Below are positions 1-5,042 of a stretch of 8,998 bases of DNA, piece by piece; within the stretch, counting starts at the first letter, position 1; every line of letters starts with the position of its first letter. Source of the DNA: Chloroflexota bacterium (lineage in GTDB: Bacteria > Chloroflexota > Anaerolineae > B4-G1 > DUEL01). Where the stretch lies: the NCBI GenBank assembly GCA_017743275.1, contig JAGHZG010000040.1:1-8998 (forward strand), written 5' to 3'. The notes beneath the pieces were generated by a model. It saw only the letters and a list, made by a program, of their open reading frames with translations. It ran no database searches and was not told the DNA's origin. The position numbers and the translations under genes were made by a program.

Positions 1-83
1 ACCCGGAGCAGGTGGACATCTGGAAGACGGTCCAGGTGCTGCTGAATAAGGTCATTTATACCCCGTCGTATCTGAAGTTCTGA
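1..83 (+). CDS. C-terminal end of an unidentified upstream protein (partial)
   Basis: An open frame enters from the left edge (first full codon at base 3) and ends at TGA 81-83, giving 26 residues ending in VIYTPSYLKF. GC-rich codons and the position just before the next unit fit a real gene end. The tail is too short to assign a family. The downstream folD and hdr genes make a one-carbon or redox enzyme plausible, but that is only context. The stop codon overlaps the first heptamer of the array starting at 82, so the array begins exactly where the gene ends. Confidence 0.55.
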   Translation, partial: PEQVDIWKTVQVLLNKVIYTPSYLKF

Positions 84-109
84 TTCGTGATTCGTGATTC
101 GTGATTATA
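82..109. repeat. Heptamer array GATTCGT x3 (left arm)
   Basis: GATTCGT occurs at 82-88, 89-95 and 96-102, followed by a degenerate copy, GATTATA, at 103-109. The array starts within the stop codon of the upstream gene and runs up to the start of the four-helix-bundle gene, so it occupies the whole leader. It contains TTCGTGA (84-90), the complement of the TCACGAA units found at 525-591 and 6762-6768. Confidence 0.9.
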
Positions 110-526
110 ATGGCAGAGGGAGCAACCTGGATCCCTTACGAGGAGTGGGAGGCGCAGGTGCCAGAGGAAATCCGGCAGGACCCTCTCTGGCAGATGGAGG
201 CCTACCGGCTGGCGTTGTACCTCTACGACCTGGCCTGGGAGGATTGCCAGCAGTTGATGCGGGATCCCCGAGGCCGGGCCATTGCGGAGCAGTTGATCCG
301 CAGCGCGGGCTCCATTTGCGCCAACATTGAGGAGGGCTACGGCCGGGGCATGGGCCGACAATACGCCCAGTTCCTGGGCTATTCTCTGGGTTCTACTCGG
401 GAGACCCGCGGCTGGTATTACCGTGGTCGCCGACTCCTGGCTCCAGAGGCCATTGCCCACCGGTACCGCCTTCTTATCCAAATCACCCGCCTTCTCACGG
501 TTGCTCACCGTCAGCAAAAAGGCTAA
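110..526 (+). CDS. Four-helix-bundle protein (23S rRNA intervening-sequence / S23 family)
   Basis: This 138-residue protein belongs to the four-helix-bundle family first seen as ORFs inside 23S rRNA intervening sequences. The core signature spans about residues 61-79 (QLIRSAGSICANIEEGYGR), with the following FLGYSLGSTRETRGW helix typical of the family. The N-terminal DPLWQMEAYRLALYLYDLAW segment (about 24-43) would form the first helix. No catalytic residues are recognisable and the molecular function of the family is not established. ATG 110 is preferred; an in-frame GTG at 101 would add three residues but lies inside the heptamer array. No clear Shine-Dalgarno precedes it. The gene sits between inverted heptamer arrays, which suggests it travels as a cassette independent of its neighbours. 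The family call is firm; a role in the surrounding pathway is unlikely. Confidence 0.88.
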   Translation: MAEGATWIPYEEWEAQVPEEIRQDPLWQMEAYRLALYLYDLAWEDCQQLMRDPRGRAIAEQLIRSAGSICANIEEGYGRGMGRQYAQFLGYSLGSTRETRGWYYRGRRLLAPEAIAHRYRLLIQITRLLTVAHRQQKG

Positions 527-591
527 TCCGCAATCACGAATCCGCAATCACGAATCCGCAATCACGAATCAGCAATCAGCAATCAGCAATC
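525..591. repeat. Heptamer array AATC(CGC/ACG/AGC) (right arm)
   Basis: Nine full heptamers beginning AATC run from 525 to 587, with a partial copy to 591. The first six alternate AATCCGC and AATCACG (a 14-bp higher-order unit repeated three times), and the last three are AATCAGC. The array starts inside the TAA stop of the four-helix-bundle gene and ends one base before the folD Shine-Dalgarno. The AATCACGAATC portions are inverted copies of the left arm at 82-106. Confidence 0.93.
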
Positions 592-596
592 GGAGG
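592..596 (+). promoter_or_regulatory. folD ribosome binding site GGAGG
   Basis: GGAGG lies 7 bases before ATG 604 and fixes the folD start. It directly abuts the end of the heptamer array, so the native leader of folD is reduced to about a dozen bases. GGAG-GAA-CTCC (592-602) could form a tiny 4-bp hairpin over the site, too small to claim regulation. Confidence 0.75.
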
Positions 597-603
597 AACT
601 CCT

Positions 604-1491
604 ATGACCGCGACACTCATTGACGGCAATGCTGTGGCTGCAGCGATTCACGGAGAAATCTGCGCCGAAGTAGAGGAACTGAAGACCAAATACGGCATCG
701 TCCCCGGCCTGGCGACGGTGCTGGTGGGCACCAACCCCGCCTCTCAGTTCTACGTCCGCTCCAAGCAGAAGAAGTGCGGTGAGGTGAGCATCCGCTCTTT
801 CGGCTACGACCTGCCGGAGACTGCCACCCAGGAGGAGGTGGAGGGACTGGTACGGGAACTGGGGGCCAACCCCGAGGTTCACGGCATCCTGGTCCAGTTG
901 CCCCTGCCGCGCCATCTGGACGAGAAGCGGGTGCTGAGCGCCGTCCCTATTGAGAAAGACGTGGACGGCTTCCACCCGGTCAACATCGGCGAACTGGGGA
1001 TGAAGGGCCGGGAGCCCAAGTTCGTGCCCTGCACCCCGGCGGGTTGCATTGAGTTGCTGGACCGGTACCACATTGAGATTGCGGGTAAGGAGGCGGTGGT
1101 CCTGGGCCGGAGCAACATCGTCGGGCTGCCGGTCTCCATGCTGCTCCTGAAGCGGGACGCGACAGTGACCATCTGCCACTCCCGCTCCCATGACCTGCCC
1201 GGTATTTGCCGCCGCGCCGACATCCTCATCGCCGCGGTGGGCCGCCCCAAGATGGTCAGGGCGGACTGGGTGAAGCCGGGGGCCGCTGTCATTGACGTGG
1301 GCATCAACCGGGTGGACGACCCCACGGCCAAACAGGGCTACCGCATCGTCGGCGACGTGGACTTTGACGAGGTCAAGGAAGTCGCCGGATACCTGACCCC
1401 GGTGCCCGGCGGCGTCGGCCCGATGACCATCGCGATGCTGCTCCGAAATACCCTGACCGCAGCCAAACGGGCAGCGGGATTGGTCCCGTGA
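604..1491 (+). CDS. folD: Bifunctional methylene-THF dehydrogenase / methenyl-THF cyclohydrolase
   Basis: FolD interconverts 5,10-methylene-THF, 5,10-methenyl-THF and 10-formyl-THF in the cytoplasm, usually with NADP(H) or NAD(H). The 295-residue protein has the full family set: Y50 and catalytic K54 in YVRSKQKKC, the VQLPLP loop, DVDGFHPVNIG, PCTPAGCIELL, the Rossmann-type GRSNIVG at 168-174, and TPVPGGVGPMTIAML near the C terminus. Length is normal for the family. The start is set by GGAGG seven bases upstream. It may share a role with the downstream Hdr genes, since methylene-THF chemistry and Hdr-type electron transfer are linked in Wood-Ljungdahl-type metabolism of some anaerobes. However, the hairpin at 1513-1549 separates it from hdrC, so one transcript is not assured. 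Cofactor preference cannot be read with confidence. Confidence 0.97.
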   Translation: MTATLIDGNAVAAAIHGEICAEVEELKTKYGIVPGLATVLVGTNPASQFYVRSKQKKCGEVSIRSFGYDLPETATQEEVEGLVRELGANPEVHGILVQLPLPRHLDEKRVLSAVPIEKDVDGFHPVNIGELGMKGREPKFVPCTPAGCIELLDRYHIEIAGKEAVVLGRSNIVGLPVSMLLLKRDATVTICHSRSHDLPGICRRADILIAAVGRPKMVRADWVKPGAAVIDVGINRVDDPTAKQGYRIVGDVDFDEVKEVAGYLTPVPGGVGPMTIAMLLRNTLTAAKRAAGLVP

Positions 1492-1512
1492 TATTGGCAA
1501 AAAATAAAACGG

Positions 1513-1549
1513 TTTTCATTAAGGCGGCTTTGCCGCCGTAATGAAAACA
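1513..1549. terminator. Long hairpin in the folD-hdrC gap; possible terminator or palindromic repeat
   Basis: GTTTTCATTA (1513-1522) pairs perfectly with TAATGAAAAC (1540-1549). After one A/G mismatch, GGCGGC (1524-1529) pairs with GCCGCC (1533-1538) around a TTT loop (1530-1532), for 16 pairs in all. On the + strand no T-run follows the stem. On the - strand the stem is followed by CGTTTTATTTTT, a classic intrinsic-terminator tail. It could therefore stop antisense transcription, attenuate folD readthrough, or be a REP/MITE-like palindrome. The structure is certain on paper; the function is not. Confidence 0.6.
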
Positions 1550-1635
1550 TCTTCGATTGGGGGGCTGCAGAAACAGCCAGGGGGCCCAGAGGGGGAAGGG
1601 TGACGTTCCGGCGATTTCACTCAGCGGGGGATGGT

Positions 1636-2040
1636 ATGCGGGCTGTTCTCTCTTTAAGCAAACTGCGCAGTCAATTTGTCCGCGACGTGGAGGAGATCAG
1701 CGGGGAGGACCTGCTGGCCTGCAACCAATGTGGCAAGTGCAGCGCGGGCTGTCCCGTCGCGGCGGCGATGGACATGCTCCCCAGCCAGGTCATCCGCATG
1801 GCCCAACTGGGGATGACCGAGGTCCTGCAGAGCCGCACTATCTGGATTTGCGCGTCCTGCCTGACCTGCGTCGCCCGGTGTCCCAAAGGGGTGGACCTGC
1901 CCCGCCTGATGGAGGCGCTGCGGGAAATCTCCCTGCGCGCCGGGGCTTCGGAGATAGACCTGGACCGGCTGCCGCCGGACCTGGTGCGGGAACTGCCGCA
2001 ACTGGCCATTGTCGGCGGGTTTCGCAAATACATCAAGTGA
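1636..2040 (+). CDS. hdrC: HdrC-type iron-sulfur subunit, short form (134 aa)
   Basis: A small cytoplasmic electron-transfer protein of the heterodisulfide reductase C family, expected to carry two [4Fe-4S] clusters and pass electrons between HdrA and HdrB. Both binding motifs are intact: C29-C32-C35-C39-P (CNQCGKCSAGCP) and C72-C75-C78-C82-P (CASCLTCVARCP), with KGVDLPRLMEALR after the second. It ends about 50 residues after the second motif, whereas the second HdrC at 7869-8405 has a further C-terminal region. ATG 1636 is chosen because GGGGGA precedes it at suitable spacing and the residues before it look untranslated; an in-frame GTG at 1600 would add 12 residues. It is followed by hdrB, separated only by a heptamer array that begins in its stop codon. 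Confidence 0.92.
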   Translation: MRAVLSLSKLRSQFVRDVEEISGEDLLACNQCGKCSAGCPVAAAMDMLPSQVIRMAQLGMTEVLQSRTIWICASCLTCVARCPKGVDLPRLMEALREISLRAGASEIDLDRLPPDLVRELPQLAIVGGFRKYIK

Positions 2041-2095
2041 AACGTGAAACGTGAAACGTGAAACGTGAAGCGTGAAATGTGAAGCGTGAGATGTG
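2040..2095. repeat. Heptamer array, 8 copies, between hdrC and hdrB
   Basis: Eight consecutive heptamers fill 2040-2095: AAACGTG four times, then AAGCGTG, AAATGTG, AAGCGTG and AGATGTG. Divergence rises toward the hdrB side. The array starts at the last base of the hdrC stop codon and stops three bases before the hdrB ATG, so it forms the whole spacer and any ribosome binding site must lie in it (GTGAG or GAAG units). No gene or inverted partner array accompanies it. The 12-mer GTGAAACGTGAA at 2037-2048 recurs at 4989-5000. Confidence 0.95.
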
Positions 2096-2098
2096 GCG

Positions 2099-2965
2099 AT
2101 GAAAGTTTCCTACTATCCCGGATGCACGCTCTCCACGAAGGCGAAGGGGTATGACCGCTCCGGGCGGGCCGTGGCGGCCGCGCTGGGGATGGAACTGATG
2201 GAACTCCCCGACTGGCAGTGCTGCGGGGCGACCTTCCCTCTGGCGACGGATAACTCCATGGCCCTCATCGCCCCGACGCGGGTCCTCTACCAGGCCGAGC
2301 AGGCCGGGGAGCAGGTGGCCGCGCTCTGCGCGATCTGCTACCACGTCCTCAAGCGCACTCAGACCGCGCTGGAGCGGGACCCAGTGATGCGGGATCGGAT
2401 CAACTGGTTCACGGAGCAGGAGTACGGGGGCCGCGTGCGGGTGGTCCACCTGCTGGAACTCCTGCGGGACGGCCTGGGCTGGGAGGAACTATCCCGGCGG
2501 GTTGTGCGCCCACTGACGGGGTTGCGCGCAGCCCCCTACTACGGCTGCCTGCTCCTGCGCCCGTACGACGAAATCGGCCTGGATAACCCCGAAGCGCCGA
2601 CCATTCTGCACGATCTGATCCGGGCGCTGGGGGCCGAGCCCGTGGACTTCCCCTACAGCACGGAGTGCTGTGGCTCCTACCTGACGGTGAAGGACCCGAC
2701 CGTCTCGGAGACGCTCTCGCGAGACATCGTCGCCTCGGCGCGGGCGGCGGGCGCGCAGGTGCTGGTGACGGCCTGTCCCCTCTGCCAGTTCAACCTGGAC
2801 TGGCCCCAGCGGGAGACCGAGTTCGGGCGCACGGGCGACGAAATTCCAGTGGTCTACTTCACCCAGTTGATGGCTGTCGCGCTGGGGCTGCCGGAGGAGG
2901 ACTGGGGCGCGGAGGGGATGTATACGGACCCGCGACCGCTGATGAGAAAGTGGGCGGCTGGATAG
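2099..2965 (+). CDS. hdrB: HdrB-type subunit with two CCG domains
   Basis: HdrB is the catalytic subunit of heterodisulfide reductases; in methanogens its two non-cubane [4Fe-4S] clusters reduce the CoM-S-S-CoB disulfide. This 288-residue protein has both cysteine-rich CCG domains complete: C9-x31-C41-C42-G-x33-C77-x2-C80, and C150-x39-C190-C191-G-x33-C226-x2-C229. Both sites should therefore bind clusters, unlike relatives that have lost one set. The substrate in a bacterium is unlikely to be CoM-S-S-CoB and cannot be read from sequence. ATG 2099 (MKVSYYPGC) matches the usual family start; GTG 2093, two codons earlier, lies in the heptamer array. It is 12 bases upstream of the aminotransferase and clearly in one transcription unit with it. 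Confidence 0.95.
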   Translation: MKVSYYPGCTLSTKAKGYDRSGRAVAAALGMELMELPDWQCCGATFPLATDNSMALIAPTRVLYQAEQAGEQVAALCAICYHVLKRTQTALERDPVMRDRINWFTEQEYGGRVRVVHLLELLRDGLGWEELSRRVVRPLTGLRAAPYYGCLLLRPYDEIGLDNPEAPTILHDLIRALGAEPVDFPYSTECCGSYLTVKDPTVSETLSRDIVASARAAGAQVLVTACPLCQFNLDWPQRETEFGRTGDEIPVVYFTQLMAVALGLPEEDWGAEGMYTDPRPLMRKWAAG

Positions 2966-2977
2966 GGAGCATAACCC

Positions 2978-4126
2978 ATGCGCTACAAACTGTATATCCC
3001 CGGCCCCTGCGAGGTGGACGAGGAAGTCCTGACGGCGATGGCCCAGCCCACACCTCGCCACTACGGGCCGGAGTGGGTAGAGATATATTACGAGGTCATT
3101 GGGATGCTGAAGCAGGTCTTCGGTACCCAGAACGACCTCTTTATGGTCCCGGCAGCGGGGTCAGCGCTTTTGGATATGGCCTTTGGCAGCATACTGGCCG
3201 ATGGGGAGACCGTGGTGGTGGGGATGAACGGCTTCTTCGGCGAGCGGATGAGGACCATTGCCGAATGCCATGGCCTGCGCGTCGTCCCCTTCACCGCGCC
3301 GTTGGGCCAGCCGCTGGACCCGGAGGAGTTGCGGCGCGTCCTGCGGGAGAACCCGTCGGCCCGCGCCGTGGCCGTCGTCCACCACGAGACCGCCACGACG
3401 GTGATGAACTCCGTGCGGGAACTGGCGGAGGTAGTCCATCAGGCCGGGTTGCCCATTATCGTGGACGCGGTCTCCTCGCTGGGTGGGGTGCCCCTGCCGG
3501 TGGACGAATGGGGCATTGACGTCTGCGTGACGGTGGCCAACAAGTGCCTGGAGTGTCCGCCGGGGCTGGCCTTCATCTCGGTGAGCCCGCGGGCGTGGGA
3601 GTGGGTGGACCGCAACGAGAGCCGCCATGGCTGGTACCTCAACCTGCGCACATGGCGCTGGTACGCCGAGAACTGGGGGGCCTGGCACCCGACGCCGGTC
3701 ACGATGCCCACCAACAACGTCCTGGGGCTGCGGGTGAGTCTGCGGCGCATCCTGGCGGAGGGGCTGGAGGCCCACTTTGCCCGCTACCGCTGGGCCTCGC
3801 AGGCGGTCCGGCGGGGGCTGGAGGCCGTGGGCTTTGAGATGTTTGTCCCCGAGGGCCCGACCGCGTCGCCCATTGCCACGGCGGTGAAGGCCCGGCCGGA
3901 GTTCGCCGTCCGCGAACTGATGGACTACCTGGCTCAGGAGCACGGGATCCTCATCTCCGGTGGGCTGGAGCCGCTGGCGGGGAAGATTTTCCGTGTCGGC
4001 CATATGGGTAAGGCGGCGACCCGGCCCTTCGTGATGGAATTTCTCTTCGCGGTGGAGGAGTTTCTGCGGGGGAGGGGAATCCCGGTTCCCACATGGGCAA
4101 GTATGGTCGGGCTGAGCATCCGTTGA
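2978..4126 (+). CDS. Class V PLP-dependent aminotransferase (alanine/serine-glyoxylate type)
   Basis: A fold-type I PLP enzyme of the class V aminotransferase family, 382 residues, cytoplasmic. The N terminus YIPGPCEVDEEVL and PAAGSALLDMAFGSIL are typical of alanine-glyoxylate, serine-glyoxylate and related enzymes. D163 in IIVDAVSSLGG should contact the pyridine nitrogen, K189 in VANKCLECPPGLAF is the expected Schiff-base lysine, and the C-terminal GKIFRVGHMG is the phosphate/substrate region. Likely substrates are glyoxylate or pyruvate with serine or alanine, but phosphonopyruvate- or ureidoglycine-type relatives cannot be excluded. It sits 12 bases after hdrB, with GGGAG before ATG 2978, and its TGA overlaps the ATG of the HEPN gene by one base. 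A link between Hdr electron transfer and serine/glycine/C1 metabolism through folD is plausible but inferred. Confidence 0.9.
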   Translation: MRYKLYIPGPCEVDEEVLTAMAQPTPRHYGPEWVEIYYEVIGMLKQVFGTQNDLFMVPAAGSALLDMAFGSILADGETVVVGMNGFFGERMRTIAECHGLRVVPFTAPLGQPLDPEELRRVLRENPSARAVAVVHHETATTVMNSVRELAEVVHQAGLPIIVDAVSSLGGVPLPVDEWGIDVCVTVANKCLECPPGLAFISVSPRAWEWVDRNESRHGWYLNLRTWRWYAENWGAWHPTPVTMPTNNVLGLRVSLRRILAEGLEAHFARYRWASQAVRRGLEAVGFEMFVPEGPTASPIATAVKARPEFAVRELMDYLAQEHGILISGGLEPLAGKIFRVGHMGKAATRPFVMEFLFAVEEFLRGRGIPVPTWASMVGLSIR

Positions 4127-4572
4127 TGGATACCCGGACAGAAGCGTTTCGGCTGTTGAAAGAGGCAGAGGAGGACCTGGGCCGGGCGATCCGGTATTCC
4201 GGATTCCAGGATTGGGTGACTGTTGTCCTGTATGCCCAACTGGCGACTGAGAAAGCGGCCAAAGCGGCCATCGCGTGTGTGGAGTCCTTTGAATGGACTC
4301 ACGACCCTTCGGATCAGGTGCGGCGATTGGTGGCGCGGGGACAGTTGCCTGCGGATTTTCTGGAAGTGGCCTTGCTGGTGCGGGCCGCAGCCCCTTGGCA
4401 TGGGCGTTCCACGTACGGCGGCCTGCGCGAGGGAGTTTGGAGAAGCCCTTCAGAGTTGTGTACGGAGGAGGTTGCCCTTGCGTTGCTGGAGGGAGCCCGG
4501 AAGGCTGTAGAGAAGGCCCGGGATTTTGTCGGGGGGTTCTTTGGGGAGCAGGATGAGATTGGAGGAAGTTGA
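4126..4572 (+). CDS. HEPN-domain protein, likely partner of the following nucleotidyltransferase
   Basis: HEPN proteins are small helical proteins; many are RNases that act as toxins and are controlled by an adjacent minimal nucleotidyltransferase. The 148-residue product starts AFRLLKEAEEDLGRAIRYS, then the helix YAQLATEKAAKAAIACVES (36-54), HDPSDQ (59-64), and a late segment (WRSPSELCTEEVALALLEGA) typical of this HEPN branch. R86-x5-H92 fits the Rx4-6H ribonuclease signature, but its placement is not certain. ATG 4126 is chosen because it overlaps the aminotransferase stop (TGATG), implying coupled translation, and because MDTRTEAF resembles normal family starts; ATG 4093 would add 11 residues inside the aminotransferase gene. 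It overlaps the nucleotidyltransferase gene by 20 bases. Codon choice is less GC-extreme than in the hdr genes, suggesting a later arrival. Confidence 0.85.
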   Translation: MDTRTEAFRLLKEAEEDLGRAIRYSGFQDWVTVVLYAQLATEKAAKAAIACVESFEWTHDPSDQVRRLVARGQLPADFLEVALLVRAAAPWHGRSTYGGLREGVWRSPSELCTEEVALALLEGARKAVEKARDFVGGFFGEQDEIGGS

Positions 4573-4999
4573 ACGGGAGGTCCGGCAGATCGCGGTCGGC
4601 CTGAGGGATGTCCTGGCGGTGGGGCTATGCGGCTCCCTGGCCCGGGGGGATGCCCATGCCCGCAGCGACATAGACATTTTCGTGATCACTGAGAGGGAAT
4701 TTTCCCTGGCCGAGCAGGATGCTCTCTATGAGGCCTTCAGCCCTCTGATCGCTCGTTTCGGGCGGGACATCACGGTTCTGGTCTACGACGTGGAAAGTCT
4801 CCAGCAGGTCCCGACCTGGCACACGTTGAGCATGATGAAGGATGCCCGTTTTGTCCACGACCGGGCCGGGATCGCGGCCCTGTTTGCCGGGATTCTCCGG
4901 CAGGCGGAAGAGCACGGGATTCTCTATGACGAACAGGAGAGGGTATTCCGGCTGAAAGAGGCCCGGCGGATCCATTTTCCTGGAGTGGGTGAAACGTGA
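4553..4999 (+). CDS. Minimal nucleotidyltransferase (MNT, pol-beta fold), HEPN partner
   Basis: A 148-residue pol-beta-type nucleotidyltransferase. The active-site signature is GSLARG (27-32) followed by D39-x-D41 in SDIDIFVI, with D72 in RDITVLVYD a candidate third metal ligand. In characterised HEPN/MNT systems the MNT protein neutralises the HEPN toxin by adding nucleotides to it, so an antitoxin role is the best guess. ATG 4553 is preferred (GGGGAG just upstream) over an in-frame TTG at 4526; it overlaps the end of the HEPN gene, which fits two subunits made together. The last codons (GGT GAA ACG TGA) are part of GTGAAACGTGAA, identical to the start of the hdrC-hdrB heptamer array, so the C terminus may have been reshaped by a repeat. 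Confidence 0.88.
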   Translation: MRLEEVEREVRQIAVGLRDVLAVGLCGSLARGDAHARSDIDIFVITEREFSLAEQDALYEAFSPLIARFGRDITVLVYDVESLQQVPTWHTLSMMKDARFVHDRAGIAALFAGILRQAEEHGILYDEQERVFRLKEARRIHFPGVGET

Positions 5000-5000
5000 A
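4989..5000. repeat. Solo copy of the GTGAAACGTGAA repeat at the MNT stop codon
   Basis: This 12-mer is identical to 2037-2048, the start of the eight-copy heptamer array between hdrC and hdrB. In both places it overlaps a TGA stop codon, but in different registers: the first TGA at 2038-2040, the second at 4997-4999. It is followed by 43 bases of non-repetitive leader before hdrA. Confidence 0.6.
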
Positions 5001-5042
5001 TCCGAGCAGCGCGCCGGGAGATGGGAAGTTGAGGGTTTCAGA

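Larger units (their letters stand above)
82..591. mobile_element. Candidate IVS-like cassette: four-helix-bundle gene between inverted heptamer arrays
   Basis: A unit of about 510 bp lies between the stop of the upstream gene (81-83) and the ribosome binding site of folD (592-596). Its left end has GATTCGT three times (82-102). Its right end has an array of AATCNNN heptamers (525-591) that contains the reverse complement. The 11-mer GATTCGTGATT (82-92, 89-99, 96-106) is the exact reverse complement of AATCACGAATC (532-542, 546-556, 560-570), so the two ends could pair as a stem enclosing the gene. Known 23S rRNA intervening sequences have this plan: a base-paired stem around a small ORF of the same protein family. 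Mobility is inferred; no transposase or clear target duplication is visible. Confidence 0.45.

Noticed and set aside
106..111. Perfect TATAAT as a promoter -10 element
   Set aside because: It overlaps the ATG at 110, no -35 lies at the right distance (the heptamer array is there), and it is a decayed heptamer.
525..591. Possible CRISPR array
   Set aside because: Units are 7 bp, directly adjacent and without spacers; this and the other arrays are simple tandem repeats.
583..1500. Long minus-strand open frame of 305 codons across folD
   Set aside because: It is the antisense shadow of folD, has no recognisable domain, and its composition reflects GC-rich codons read backward.
1494..1522. Promoter for the hdr operon (TTGGCA at 1494-1499)
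   Set aside because: The hexamer 17 bases downstream is TCATTA, a poor -10 buried in the hairpin stem; not strong enough to annotate.
1563..1578. Small hairpin GGCTG/CAGCC before hdrC
   Set aside because: Only 5 pairs with a 6-base loop; expected by chance in GC-rich DNA.
4252..4269. Direct 9-mer duplication AAAGCGGCC inside the HEPN gene
   Set aside because: It encodes KAAKAA in a helix and is explained by coding for an alanine/lysine-rich helix.
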